Part shown: positions 1 to 12,589 of the stretch, piece by piece
Position numbering within the stretch: position 1 is the stretch's first letter
How the letters are laid out: the number at the start of each line of letters is the position of its first letter
From: Henricia sp. BOLD:AAB3569
Taxonomy: Eukaryota; Echinodermata; Asteroidea; Spinulosida; Echinasteridae
DNA: 64,000 nt
Direction of reading: 5' to 3'
Assembly: GCA_037783545.1 (NCBI GenBank)
Contig: JBBELK010000624.1
Coordinates: forward strand, 248,001-312,000
Program-made: the position numbers and the translations under genes
The notes under the pieces: model-generated
The model's database searches: none
What the model was told of the DNA's origin: nothing
Seen by the model: the letters and a program-made list of their open reading frames with translations, nothing else

Positions 1-311
1 TGCTTTTAGTACTTTAACCATGTTGCTAGGGATGACTTGGAAGTATAGGTTAAATTGAACTTTAGAAATGAACAATTCTAAACTGCATTTTGTGAGGTTT
101 TTAGTTTCTAACTTACAGCACACATTCAGTGACACAGGCGTTCTGATTGACTTGTTTTTATTATTTCAAATAAAATGTTATATTATTTTATTCCAAATTT
201 GTATTTTGTCCAATTGTACCGTTTTTACTGGGTTAATTATACATTGGTGGTATGGGAGAGTTTCCCCGGTTTTTGGTTGTGCGAGTAAAGGAACGTTTTT
301 CAGTTCCTTTA
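1..311. other. Left flank, no gene seen
   Basis: AT-rich sequence with no splice-bounded reading frame and no repeat that I can match elsewhere in the window. It ends at the left terminus of the element that starts at 312. Confidence 0.4.
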
Positions 312-1860
312 TGGCCCGGTCACACATAGACGACGCACGGCCCGTGCACTAAAAATTCAGCAAAAAATGGAAAATAGGATCAGTGCGTCGTTGTGCGCCC
401 AACTTTTGTCAGGATTTGGAAGAGGCTAGCTAGCTGACACCGAATGCATAGCGTGTTGCTGACGCGCTGCGCGTGTACTGGGCGCATACAAAGCGCATGT
501 ACGTATACAGAGCGCACATGTCAAAAACCCCAACGAATGCATCACGTCTTGCTAGCGTGTGGGACGAATGGCCAGTGCATGCACCGCGCGCTCAACGCAC
601 AGCCCGCGAACGGCAGCGGTCACGTGACTGTGCCTATAAAAAGCGTCGGCTCGTAGATCGTATTTCATCTTCTGAGGTGGTTCTTCTAGACACGATCAGT
701 AGGAACCTCTGTTATCACCCATGAGGGTTGAAGGAGAAGTGATGAGGAGGTGGTGCGGGACCCGCTTATTTACCCTATGACTACACGCTACGTACACGCT
801 ACGTACACGCCAGGTATACGCTATACACGAATCCGGTTGCTAAGGACTCCTTCCCTGCAAGTCCGCCATTACTGGGGGCCATCCACTGCCATGCACTGGG
901 CGCTTTGTCTTGTTGTTAAATCGAACAGCGCACAACGCGTACGCGTACACAGGCTTCACAAGCAAATAAACGCGCAAACTTGTTCGAAGTGACAACATAA
1001 TGTAACAGCATATCATCAACACAAAACCCACAGTTCATGGCACTGGATGGCCCCCAGCTATGGCGACGTACACGGACCATGACTTTCCAGCTCGGATTGG
1101 TGTATAGGAACACGCAAGAAGAACGTTGGGTGCGTTAAGGGGCGTTCACACTATCGCGGAAAAATCACACTGTTCCATTGTTTGTACACAAACTGGTTTG
1201 CCGCTTGTGCGCGGCCTATCGCGACGCGCAAAACGTTTTCAGCTGGGTCAAAGTTCAAATTTGTTGAACTTTGACCGCGGTGCGCTGACCTTTCCAACGC
1301 GCAGCCAGTGAGGTATCAGATAAGCCCCAAGTTACCAGAGTGGAATTTTCTATTTTGGAATAATCGGCGATTAGGAACTCATGCAATGCGGTGAGCGCAG
1401 CGCGAAAGTGTGAATTTTCCGCGATAGTGTGAACGCTCCTTTAGAGTCCCGTTCAGCACGCACATATTTGCCGCATGTTCGCTGGGCATGCGTTTGAAGC
1501 ACGCTAGGTGTGCGCCAGGTGTGCACTAGGCGTTCGCTAGACCTCAGCCGCCGAACTTACAACGAATACACAGCGTGCGCTCCGCGTATGTCTGGCGTTG
1601 GTCTAGCGCGCTCTGCGCGTGTCTGGCGTCCTTGTGACGTGTACATTCATGCGTCGAGCTCCGCGCACATTTTTGTGCATGCACAAAAAAATCCCGACGA
1701 ACACAGCGAATGCATAACGTTGGTCCAACGCGCTCGACGAACGAGTAACGCATAATGACGCACACCTAGCGAACGACAACGCACTGGCCAAAATTGCAAA
1801 TTTTCAATGCGCGGGCCGTGCGTCCCCCATGCGTCGTCTATAGTATGTGTGACCGGGCCA
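312..1860. mobile_element. DNA transposon, 1.5 kb, TIR starts TGGCCCGGTCACACATA
   Basis: The left end (312 onward) reads TGGCCCGGTCACACATA followed by GACGACGCACGG. The right end (up to 1860) is its reverse complement with a few small insertions. The flanks are TTTA on the left and TTAA on the right, so a TTAA target is likely but diverged. The interior is GC-rich and full of ACGCGC-type words. No transposase frame is recognisable, so this is probably non-autonomous. A second, unrelated element (1139-1439) is inserted inside it. Confidence 0.75.
1139..1439. mobile_element. TTAA-target MITE, TIR GGGGCGTTCACACTATCGCG
   Basis: About 300 bp with roughly 30-bp inverted ends (GGGGCGTTCACACTATCGCG at the left, its complement at 1410-1439). 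TTAA lies at 1135-1138 and TTTA follows the right end. The interior includes an inverted word pair around TCAAAGTTCAA. It is nested inside the 312-1860 element. A second copy in opposite internal orientation lies at 1865-2166. Too short to encode a transposase. Confidence 0.85.
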
Positions 1861-1864
1861 TTAA

Positions 1865-2166
1865 GGGGCGTTCACACTATCGCGGAAAAATCACACTTTC
1901 GCGCTGCGCTCACCGCATTGCATGAGCCCCCAATCGCCGATTATTCCAAAATAGAAAATTCCACTCTGGTAACGTTGGGCTTCTCTGATACCTCATTGGC
2001 TGCGCGTTGGTAAGGTCAGCGCACCGCGGTCAAAGTTCAACAGATTTGAACTTTGACCCAGCTCAAAACGTTGTGCGCGTCGCGATATGCCGCGCACAAG
2101 CGGCAAACCAGTTTGTGTACAAACCAATGGAACAGTGTGATTTTTCCGCGATAGTGTGAACGCCCC
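1865..2166. mobile_element. Second copy of the GGGGCGTTCACAC MITE
   Basis: Same family as 1139-1439 with the interior inverted. TTAA at 1861-1864 flanks the left end and TTCA the right end. The left TTAA is also the right flank of the 312-1860 element, so the two elements abut with a single shared target site. Confidence 0.85.
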
Positions 2167-2170
2167 TTCA

Positions 2171-2574
2171 GGCGTGTGCCGGCATGTCTTCTTTTTGTCG
2201 CCGTTTGGTGTTAGAAAGGATTTTTGCGTGTTTAACATATTGGCCACTCTCATTTTTGGGTGGTTTAAGGTTATCTACCGCTCAAGGATTTTTCCCAATG
2301 TTTTAGCAATTGTCGGAACAAACTCTTATTTGTTTACCCAAAGCAGTATATTTTTCAGTACCTGAAGGATTTGCTTTGGATAGGTTGGTAGTTGTTCACA
2401 GGTTGTTGCTAGTTAGGTTTTTACAGTTTGCGTTCGCATCCATTAGTAGTTGGTTTGCTTTTTTTCTAAGTTTGGTGATCTCATAGTTTCTTTAAGTTTT
2501 GTTTAGCCTTGACATTTTTAGGCGTTTTGGTATGAATATAACGATATGTTTTTTATGTTTTTTATGTTTTTTTA
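2171..2574. other. Unassigned T-rich stretch
   Basis: T-rich on the + strand with long pyrimidine tracts. No coding evidence and no second copy noticed in the window. Confidence 0.3.
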
Positions 2575-2710
2575 TTTGTTCACCACATCCAACAGCGGAG
2601 GGACCGCCAATTACAGGAATGGGAGCAAGTGTGGTTAAGTGCCTTGGGCACAGGTGCCACAACCCGTCGCGGCCCGGAATCGAACCTACATTCTAGTACT
2701 ACTAGCACAA
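2575..2710 (-). repeat. tRNA-derived SINE, 5'-truncated copy
   Basis: Reverse complement of the SINE that is complete at 44881-45070. It keeps the B-box-like GGTTCGATTCC and the CTGTAATTGGCGGTCC tail domain. It lacks the 5' end with the A box and has a small deletion in the central GAGCAAGGCAC stretch. Confidence 0.85.
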
Positions 2711-2984
2711 CACCCCACAAATACATACATAATTTGTAATAGAAACGTAAGGGCCATTCTCCGCTAAAGTGTTCAAGTTGGGAGTGACAATATTGGCGAA
2801 ATATTGACAGCAACGAAAAAACAAAATATGGCCAAAATCGTAAAGTGTATAATAGCTCCATAATATCAAACAAATTATTGGCATGGGTGATCTTTAACTC
2901 GTCTACCTAGTGTAAAAGTGGCACTAATGGGGCTTCATATTATCGCCGAACAAAAGGGTTTGTGAGTGCTGAACAACACTTTTA

Positions 2985-3328
2985 TCCAGTGTATATATGT
3001 CGATGGGCAAGGCGGCCAGCGAACTTTTCTTGTTGGCGTGCACTTGTTGCTATTCAGCCGGCACGAGCTGTCACGTCAACAACCGAACCACACAGCACTG
3101 GTACGGTAACTGTTTAGAACATGTAGGCCTACATGTAATATCCATAGCAAATTGACCAACCAGAGAGAGGTATGCAAATATTGGCCTTTACCGTTTTACG
3201 TACGTACGGTACGTGTGAAGTCAGTCGTGAGGCCTCGGAGCTGATCTTCGAAAAGCTACGGCTCGTGAACACCGTTGCTAGCTTCAATTTCATTCACTGA
3301 CTGACGTTTGTGGACGTGAGGTGTTACA
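2985..3328 (+). promoter_or_regulatory. Putative promoter and 5' UTR of exon 1A
   Basis: A TATATAT run lies at 2992-2998, about 330 bases before the exon 1A start codon. From 3075 onward the sequence is shared with the region before exon 1B, which supports a common 5' UTR that includes the stretch ending GTGTTACAATGG. The TATATAT run lies outside the duplicated unit. No transcript evidence is available from sequence alone. Confidence 0.35.
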
Positions 3329-3447
3329 ATGGGGTCCATGCGGACATTGTGGGTACTTTGGTTAACTTTGCTATTGATGACTTATCCAGTGCTAGCAAAG
3401 GATAGGAAAAAGCGACAAAACCCGAACGCCGCAGAAGACAGTGCACA
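3329..3447 (+). CDS. Exon 1A: signal-peptide first exon of a secreted protein
   Basis: The ATG at 3329 has a favourable context (ACAATGG) and opens 39 codons plus two bases, ending at the donor GTAAGT (3448). The residues are a short N-terminus with one arginine, a hydrophobic core of about 14 residues (LWVLWLTLLLMTYPVL) and a likely signal peptidase site after Ala23. RKKR follows at residues 26-29, a furin-type basic site, so a six-residue propeptide may be removed. The split codon CA|G joins in frame to the exon at 25593. A nearly identical exon lies at 18743 (Pro32 here, Leu there). The two could be alternative first exons, or one may be silent. The protein family is not recognised. Confidence 0.8.
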
Positions 3448-3494
3448 GTAAGTAACGAATGTCAAGTTACTTCAGAAGTATCTCTACTTCTTAA

Positions 3495-4477
3495 ACGGCT
3501 AGAATTCCCCCATCCACATTTTTTTAGTTTTCCTGTTTATCATGGAGGTTTATGTTTCTACAACGCGATTACAACGTGTTTTCCGCCAAAAACCGACAGT
3601 ATTTGTTTAAAACGCAATTCAGTTCCGACCCTCTTCACCCGAAATTCTGAAACGCTCGAGGTCACTTGGTTTGTTTATAAACAGGGGCGATACGTCATCC
3701 TGAGAAACACACAAAACGGCCTGTGCAGTATTGAATGGAAAATATACGAAGTGTATGTTCATCATGCCTGTTTTGCCCAAAATACAAACGTGAAAACTCC
3801 TGATGTAAAACGACAATAATCTACTATTACCTTTTTTGTGAAAAAAAACGTAAAATTGTGGCTCACAATGAAGACGAGTCTTTTGAAGGAAACACTGGTG
3901 CATTTGCGACCGGTGTTTGTCACGGAACGAACAGCGGTCCGTGTACAGCAGTGGGAATGGTGCCTGCGGGCCGCGCCGTAGTTCCCACGTGTTTGAAATT
4001 GGCACACGGTATATGCACATCGACCGGTACAAGTTAGAATGAACGACTCATTTTTCTCTCTCTTCGTAATAAAAAAGGATCTTAGCTTCTGCTCTTTTTT
4101 TTCATGTCTGGTAAAACATACAACCACGCAACTACTGGGCATATCTCTGGCTTTTTGGACCAAAACAATTCTTCAAAAAACACCATCTAACAGAGACGGT
4201 TTTCCAATTTTTTTGCGTGTAAACGTATGGAGCTAACAATCGTGTTGACTTTTCTTTCTCAGGATTGCGTCACGGGGTCACGCGCATATCATGAATACCT
4301 AATGAGCGTTTCAGAAATCGCGAAAATCTCATTTTCGAAAAGCACACTTTTGCTTGCAATTTATCAACTTAAAACCGACAAATAAAAAATAATAAAAATC
4401 CACGTTGGCAAGAGGGATGTTTGGACTATCGAAAAAAGCCTAAATGCTGGATTTTCGTCAAGGGGGATTCTTCCTCT
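3495..4477. mobile_element. TTAA-target insertion in the intron after exon 1A
   Basis: Unit 3 of the array has an uninterrupted site (TTAA at 18902-18905) where this copy has TTAA at 3491-3494, 983 bases, then TTAA at 4478-4481. The ends are weakly inverted (both carry GAATCCCCC-like words 12 bases in). Two overlapping minus-strand frames of about 135 codons (3619-4032 and 3762-4163) lie inside. They have no recognisable motif and no splice support, so I do not call them genes. Confidence 0.8.
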
Positions 4478-4857
4478 TTAAACTTTTTTCTGGCCATTCT
4501 CCTTCAACGGGATCTTGGACTTGGCCTTGGTACACTACGTTTCCCCATGGAGGAGAAAAGACTTTTCCTTCCTCCATGGTTTCCCCTATCAGTATCAGTA
4601 TCACTACAGTATGATGAGTATCAACACTCTACGTCACACGGGCCAATTTCATAAAGCTGTTTAGCACAAAAATATGCTTAATAAATTACAACATTTAGTT
4701 GCTTTTTGCAAAAAATGTGTTAAGTAAAAATTGTAGACCTATTCTGTCGGTCGCCGCAACGTCACTTCCGGTAGGGCTGGAGTGAAAACCACAGTGTGCC
4801 CATGGTGACAAGCGAAGGAACAAAGCCGTTGTCTACGCAACACATACACGTATCTAA

Positions 4858-5442
4858 GGCCAATGAAATTAGATTACTAGTTTCTCGTCAGCGCCCGCAT
4901 GTGATTTTGACCCCGCACCAAACAATTTCATTATGCCAAAATTTAATTATTTTGCAAAAAAAAGGGAAAAATCAGATGCAAACAACTCCCAGGTGAAAAG
5001 TTTCCATTTGAGTTGTGCAGCTGCGATCTGTGTTTTGTAGCTTTTGTGTTTATATTCAAATATATTGCTCTTTCACAAACCAGACATCTCCCATAATTTT
5101 GTCATCTCAACTTGTTCCTTCAAACACAAGCTACCCGGTTTAACTCAATAAAATTGATACTGGCACCAAACTATTTCTAAATGGCAGTTCACGTACGTAT
5201 GTGTAAAGGTTGTATTTTTCCTTGATTAAATTAAGGCACAGGCTCGTCAGCAATGCACGCCCGCCAAATTCGTGTCACGAGATACGCAGCTCCATGTCTT
5301 TGCTATGGGGCTGCATATTTCGTGGCACGAATTTGGCGCGCGTGCATTGCTGACAAGCCTGTGCCTTTGAATAATGAAAAAAATCCCTCACCAAAATTTG
5401 ATAAATGGTTGACGAGTAACTAGTAATCTAATTTCATTGGCC
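4858..5442. mobile_element. DNA element with 30-bp TIR GGCCAATGAAATTAGATT
   Basis: The arms at about 4858-4890 and 5411-5442 are near-perfect inverted repeats beginning GGCCAATGAAATTAGATTAC. CTAAG occurs on both sides and may be the target duplication. A separate snap-back element (5235-5366) is nested inside. Confidence 0.7.
5235..5366. mobile_element. Snap-back MITE, GGCACAGGCTCGTCAGC family, copy 2
   Basis: About 130 bp whose two halves are reverse complements around a short loop (near 5300), starting GGCACAGGCTCGTCAGC. TTAA precedes it at 5231-5234. Related copies lie at 49061-49197 and 29925-30038. Confidence 0.85.
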
Positions 5443-8439
5443 TAAGCCACACAATATTCATCCGCAAAGTTACAATGAACACACCGCGTGCGCAAAATTA
5501 CAGCTTCCTATTGGTCGCTCGCCCACAGAGGGTGCTCTACCGGTACTTTGGCGCAGAGTAGTTTCTTCTCAAGGCGTTCTTACATACCGAAGCTATAGCC
5601 CACTGGTGATCATGAGCGCATTGCAAACATGATTTCTGTAATAATTTCATTTATACTGGACGAAACATGCTCATTTTGGTATTTTGTATTTCTAGTTCTG
5701 TTGAATAAAATGACTTTTAATTTATTAAACTGGAGTAATTTTAGTTTTTTTTTGTCACATACCTACTTTTTAAGCATTTATTAAGCAGTGTTCTCCACTG
5801 CTAAATATTTTGTCCGGGTGCGCTGAGCAGCGCCCTCACGTGGTGAACACTGATTTCCCGCATGAGGGCGCTGTTTAAAAGAAATGCATGCAACTGCCAT
5901 GGCCGTTATCGACTGCGGATTGGGTCGCCGATGCCATGGATATGCGTGGTAAGTGAACGATAATGACACCAATGGCTAGCGAATCATGTTTGGTGACTTT
6001 ACACCTAATTTGGAAATGACTTGGCTGTACTTTTGAAGTGTTTTTAGAGGGGGAAATGGATTATTTTTGTCCGGGCGGCCGAGTTTTTTGAACAGGCGTT
6101 AACGGTACCTCTGATGATTTTGTCCAGGACAAAACCGGTAGTGGAGAACGCTGTTAAGAAGGCTAAAAGTGACTCTTTGGCGCTAACTTTTGGATGGGAA
6201 GACGTCACTTTAAGTCGTTTGTCAAAAAATTTAATCGGTGACAATTGCAACTGTGTTGAAGTCTGTAATCTAGTTAGTTTTCATGTGTCAGAAATCTCAT
6301 GTATGGCTACAGTCAAAATAAAACTTTGAAAAAGATACTGGTATGGAGGTCATTCTCCTCGGTTTTTCCCAATGAGTCTTCTAAATAATTTTGGGTAAGA
6401 GATGAGAAGTTGATCAGAAATTTGTTTTTTTAAATGACTCTTCAAGCATTGTTAAGTGTAGATTAGATGGAAAAACCAAAGTTTGGGAGTGAGAAAATGT
6501 TAAAATGTTGTGAGGAAACACTTTTTTTGGTATAATTTTTGTATACATTGAACAAAGATTTTAAGGAAATTACCTCCTGGAATCAACACATTTATTGTAA
6601 TTTTAAGATATACTTCCCACTTGCACTTTTGTTCCAAAAATTGCCTTCAGTTAGTGCACAAGATAACCATTCACGCTCAGAAATGCAACATTTGCGACGG
6701 AAGTGTCAGTGAGAAGTATATCTTAGAATTGAATAAGCTATCGATTCAAATATATAAATTCACCCAAATCCGTGTTCAATGTATCGGCGCAGTGTAGTTT
6801 CTTGTCAAGGCGTTCTTATACTGAAGCTATTAGGAAATGCACCAAACCTCGAGTGGGATATTATTTAAATTACAAGATGTGATCACGTCCAGACAACAAA
6901 ATAGCTCCGGTTCCTGTCAGACCTACATGTAGCTTGTTGGCTCGCTAGTTATCATCGCAGAACTTTTAGGCAACGCGGCGGTGCTATAGGGCATGGGCAC
7001 AAGCTTTCATCAGCCTTTTAGAAGTATGGCGGAACAAAAGGAGAGAGCGCAATTTTATTTGGGTATGAATTTTTTTTACAATTGTATTTCTTTCCAAAAA
7101 CATGATTTACATGTTACAATTATGATACAGAGACAGAATTGTGAATAAAATAAATAAGTGCAAAGTGAAAAATGCAGTTATATTGCATATTATTCGATTT
7201 TATACCCACTTCAAAGTGCGCCCTCATATTGTGTCCGCCATACTTCAAAAAGGCTACTGTAATTGATGTGTAGCCAATATACGCTGATTTTTCAGACTTT
7301 TTAAAATTATAATTTGGACGAAACATGCACATTGTTTTTTGTGTTCTGTTAAAAAAAATGACTTTTAAGACACTGGGGTGATTTTAAATTTTGTTGTCTT
7401 TTTGGCTACCGGTACTTACAGATGGGGCGCTATCCACAATACGATCAATATTTTTAGGTGCCAATAAACAGTCGTCGTTGTTAGTGACATTGCCGGCCGA
7501 TCTCGACTCGCGATTGGGCGATGTCACTAAAAACAATAATGACCATGATATTTTATTTGCACACGTACATGACAATAGATGAGACATGTAGTGCAACAAA
7601 AACCCACATTTACTTCCTAAAGTTCATAGTGTCCCTAAGTACGGTACTTACTGAGATTTTAAACAAAAATTCAAAAAATCTGGCATTTTTGCTCCAGTAT
7701 TTACACTAGGCCTATACAAGTATCACTTTTTTTCAAATAATGAATTGATTTTGGTGTTCCAATTTTGTAGTTCAGAGAGCCTCACAGAAAGCTGGTTTTT
7801 TTTTACAATCATAATTGGGTCTACAGGCATAATTGTTTTGTTAACTTGTACAGTATGTATGTAATTTTATAGGCCTATACACATGTACTTGTATGTGTAC
7901 CTGTTGTGCTATTATCCTAGGAAAATGAATACTCAGTACCCAGGCCACTGGCTACTGTAACCATTCTTAGGCCAAACAAAATAAATGGTGTGTTTACGGT
8001 AACCTGACCTACCTGGAATTTTTGAGGCCAAATTGCCAACCTTAAACTTTTTATTGCCAATTTTCAAGTTGATAATTTTAAATGAGCACTATTTGCAATA
8101 ATTTCAGACGAACATAACATTGTCTACACTTGTACATGAACACGGTTAATAGTGTTAATAGTGAGTTTCAAACATTGCAAAACAACACGCAAATGCATGA
8201 ACTGAAATGTAAAACAAAAATTACAAAATAAAATTATTTTCCTACCTACCTACCTACCTGGATGTTTTTAGGCCGTTACCGTAAACGCACCATTTATTTT
8301 GGTGGTATACAGGCCTAATGCTTAGTTAGGGCCTACAATGTACATTACTTGCACAAAGTTTGCCAAGGCCATTGATCCAGCAGTGTGGTGTCCTTGGCTT
8401 TAAGCAGATTCACAGAAATATTCAGCTTACATTTACACA
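5443..8439. other. Intron sequence of array unit 1
   Basis: Mostly shared with unit 3 (22110-24124) and unit 2 (15699-16203). Reading frames here are short, broken and not conserved as coding between the copies. No exon is supported. Confidence 0.5.
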
Positions 8440-8443
8440 TTAA

Positions 8444-11053
8444 AGGGCCTGTGACATGCTAAACAACTTTGTGCCTAAGCTTTGCTTCATAATGACGGAT
8501 TACTTGTTCAGCAAGACCATGGAGGAAGGAAAGACAGGAGTTAGAACGAGGCACAGATCAAACATTCCATGTGTGTTACCGCGCTCATAAAACCAGCAGA
8601 TCAAAACCGCAAAATTCGCACCTCCCGGTCCGAGCTCCAACTCCTATAACAAGCTTATGACGTCACCGATCAAGCCTGGCATGGCTGCGCATGCGTGGTA
8701 ACGCATCTCTCGATCGGAGCGATCTGGTTCGAACCAGTTTTTTCTCACAGTACCATGCTCAAATTGGCTGAAATGTCGGATACGGCAAGCAGAAGATTTC
8801 AATCGACGATCGGGCAAAGTTTCGACGAACTTTATCCGACTTTAATACGAAATACGGCCCTGCAAAGGTGGTTGTTTTTAGAGCTGCTGTTTTCAAGGGT
8901 TTCTGCTGCAGATATATACAAGAAAATAACGCCAATTTCTAGGGTTTTTAGTGTATAAATCAACACAGACTGTGGCGTTTTTGTTGAGAAAAACACCTTA
9001 ATTTATATTTTGTTTAATGTCAAAGTTTTTTTTTAGTTTGCTATCTTATCTAGCATGCATGCTGATGAATAGTCTAGCCTGTAATTGTAGAAAATTCCCA
9101 AATACCGGCAATAAAATTTGTTAGCACTTTTTTTCTTCCCGTTAAGGATTTAGAAAAAGTCGCCTTTTTTAATATTAAAATCCTAATATTTTCATCAAAC
9201 CTTTACATCAATTTTACAGGTTATAAGATAAACCAATAAAGATAAACCATTGGTCAGATATGGATTTCGATCCAAAATTTAAATACAATGTAAACAAATT
9301 TTTTGCAAGTGATCAAATGAAATTTCCTAAACTTAAACATGTTCCTTTCGTTATACAGTACATTATGTAATATTTTATAATTGCTTTATAATGACAATTT
9401 AAAATTTACAAAATGTCCCAACTTCATTACAAAATGCAAACCACAGACACGATAGGCCTAATAAGTTATAACTTCCATTGTGCTAATAAAGACAGCCCCG
9501 GAAACAGTTCACAAGTAAAATTTCAACTCCAATATACTCCGATTTCTTGCTCTTCATCGTTTTCACTCCCAAGGAGGACTTTCAATGAGGTTCAACTGTA
9601 CTTCAATAAATACATGGAGCCATCCATGGGTAGGTCGACTTGTGTGTTGCCCCTTTTTTGCCTTCACTTGACCAGATACAATGTTGAGGGACGTCATCAT
9701 TTTTTTATTTTGCTCAGTGAAGTACTGTTCCGGCGAGTCGATCCTGGTTGAGAAAAAGAGAGGAAAAAAAATTGAGGCTCTCTTAAAAAAAAAACACTTC
9801 GGCCAGTCTCAGTGTGTTTTGTACACAAGGCAATGTACTCAATTCTTTCCAAAAAATGAAAAAGTACAAATAATTTACAACATTGATTGTAAAACTGCAT
9901 AAAATGCCAGGAAAAACGATCCACCACATTGTACTTTTGTTGTCGAGACACAACCCGGAAGTAAAACATCGCAATCACGCACGCGGAGAAAACATCCCTT
10001 TTCTCTGCTGCTCCCAATTGCTCCATGAAATGCCACGCACGAATCGAAAGAAGAATACCCGTCACATAAACCCCTCATTTTTTAACACTCGGAACAGCCC
10101 GGAACAGCCCCAAAAATACAAAAATATTATATCATATTTTCCCCAACCTTTCAGAGTAATCCACACTTAGGTTGGACGATCTTTGGTGAAATATTTCAGA
10201 AGTTTAGCGAAGTTTTATATCAATCGATCGGGAATTTTGTCGCGATTCTCGTGCTGTATATGTTGCAGGCACACATTGCACATAGTTGGACTGCGCATGC
10301 GAAAGAAGAAATCGTTTGTTCGTTCGTTATGGCCCAACTATCACGCACGAACGTTTCATTACTCCAGTATGCACAGTCATGCGGTAACACTGATCGGCAA
10401 CAAAGGGCTGTAATCCGGGTCGTAAAATCGATGGGCAGCAACGCGGCCGCATGGTTTTCTGCAGTCCAGCCAGAGGTGATAATTGGCTGTAATCGGATTA
10501 TCTGATAGTGGAGGGACCGTTCTAACTCCTGTCTTTCCTTCCTCCATGGCAAGACATACTATTGTTCGTTTGGATGTAAAATCAATAAAAGGTGGCCTTT
10601 TTCAACTTTGAAGATTTCATTGCAATAAATCACAGACAGGGCGCTGTTTTGAATGCATCACAAAAGAAAGACAGAAGGGAAAAGTTAAAAAAAAAACATA
10701 AGACTTCAAGTTGGACTTGTGGCAAATTGCTGCAGTTTCTACCCCCAGTTTTGTCATGGCTTACAGCAGGCAACATGTAAAACAAACTCAAACAGCCATG
10801 GATTACAAAAGTTTCAGGAAAATTTAGAAAAAAGTGGAATCTTTTGTGCACAGTTGAATGTAATTTTCCTGTGTTTGCCTCTTGTGACATCGTGACCTTG
10901 GTCATGAATATGCATATTTGCATTAGCATAAAAACTAAAAACCTTTGTTTTAACTCCCAAAGCAAGCCCCAAATAGGATTTTTATGACTTTAACTGAGTA
11001 GAGGGGTTTTAAAGCATAGATTTCATTGATAACAATCCTAAATAAGGGGCCCT
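8444..11053. mobile_element. 2.6-kb TTAA-target transposon, ends AGGGCC
   Basis: TTAA at 8440-8443 and at 11054-11057 bracket 2610 bases whose termini read AGGGCCTGTGACATG and, inverted, AGGGGCCCC-like. A second inverted pair sits inside (AAGACAGGAGTTAGAAC at 8531-8547 and its complement at 10522-10538). Its paralogous position in unit 2 holds a different element at the same TTAA (16208-16989). Several open frames of 60-120 codons occur on both strands, none with a recognisable transposase motif. It is either a decayed autonomous element or non-autonomous. Confidence 0.75.
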
Positions 11054-11984
11054 TTAAGTACTTGAACTGGTTGTACACATATTGCTAAAACCAGTGAAGT
11101 AGCCTACATGTGCATGAGGGATCTTGCTGGTTGCATACTGTGATCTGTGTATTTTAAAACTTGATGTTTATAAATAGCCCATTATTCTCCATCCCAAGAT
11201 CTCAGGGAATTTCCACTCTGCTAAGCGACGTAACAATACCCTGAGGAAATCCACGCAAATCTGTGGATTAAGCCGGCTGTTGTGTTCAGCCAACACACGC
11301 CCGAGTCATTTTGATGTAATTTAATCAATTCGGTCATGTTATGCCGAAAAGAAACGATTTCTATACTTTCCAGAAATTGTATTGAGTTCTGTTCCTTATG
11401 ACTGTCCCATTCCTACCAACATTTCCGGCGACAATCTTAATTTACTCCACAGTTTTAAAAAGTAATAACAGGGATGCATGCTGACCAAAGTGCATAAAAC
11501 GGATTCCCCTGTATGCTTTAAATAGCAGCCAATCCCCGATGCGGACAACGACCAGCATTACCGAGTACATGTATCACATGCATGCACGGTGTTTACAATC
11601 TGTGCGAGTTACATTTGAATGCCTGCAATGCACTGCCAAGCGTCCTGATTGGTCCAGAGAGGTGACAAGATTTCTGTCGCTTGTTCCCCAGCGAAATGGG
11701 GCCGGTTTCAACAGGGCCTCGGTACGCACGATCGGGGAGTGCGTTAAGAGGATGATTATTTTCATGCAAAATCCAAAGCAAAACGTTATTAAAATCTAGG
11801 CATACATTTAAGGCACAAACTTGATTGGAAAGTTTTGTAATTTACATAAGACTGCAAAAGTTTAGGCCAAGGAAAAAAAACCAAGATACATGATGTAAGT
11901 CTCCCACTTTAACACCCCAAATGTTGAGGCCTACTGTAGTGCAAAAAGAAGAAGTTGCTTTTTTGCTGTTTGTAACAGTCTAAT

Positions 11985-12506
11985 ATACAAATATTGACTG
12001 CGTCGAGTGGTATAGTAAAACTAGCCTCCCGAGGTGACCCACGGAGCATTCTATTTTCCCGAGGCGAAGCCGAGGGAAAATAGAATGCTCCGTGGGTCAC
12101 CAAGGGAGGCTAGTTTTACTATACCACGAGATAAAGCAGTCAATATTTGTTTTATGACACCTCTCCCACAGATTCTGCTTAATTTTGGCTTAAATAAAAA
12201 TGAAATCAGTTTTATCAATTGTTTTTGCATTCACTTTCTTACAGTGTCCAGCGCGTTCGTACAACTGGTAGCTGTGCGTGAAGTTGTTTTTGTTCGATCG
12301 CGCGCGTTACGCGTAATGCAGGCGTGTAGCGCCCACACACACACACGACCGATATCCGCGCGCGGGAGTTGCTAGGGGTATAGTACTTTTCGGAATGCAT
12401 GGTATAGTCTTTTGGAGCACTTGTACAAAGATAGCAAAATAGCCAACGTCACGTGACACGCTCTCGACCAACCACGATACAGAATCTGTGGGCGAGGTGT
12501 TATAAT
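11985..12506. mobile_element. Composite foldback insertion
   Basis: Absent from the paralogous site in unit 2 (near 17930). It has two inverted modules. The first is a long palindrome with arms at about 11986-12060 and 12074-12150 around the loop GAGGCGAAGCCGA. The second is an inverted pair at 12153-12176 and 12480-12503 (TGACACCTC...CAGATTCTG). TAAT-like flanks suggest a 3-4 base target duplication. Confidence 0.75.
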
Positions 12507-12589
12507 GTATACTATCCCACTGTTGAGAGTGAATGAGCCAATATATAGTTTCTTTCCAAGACAAAGCTAACAAATGAATCAACCGTTAA

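Noticed and set aside
3619-4163. Two overlapping minus-strand frames of 133-137 codons
   Set aside because: They lie wholly inside a TTAA insertion absent from the paralogous site, overlap in different frames and show no domain. Length alone is not enough.
10540-10790. Possible THAP-like zinc-finger start (YCSFGCK) within the 2.6-kb TTAA element
   Set aside because: The spacing to later Cys and His residues does not fit and the frame is soon closed.
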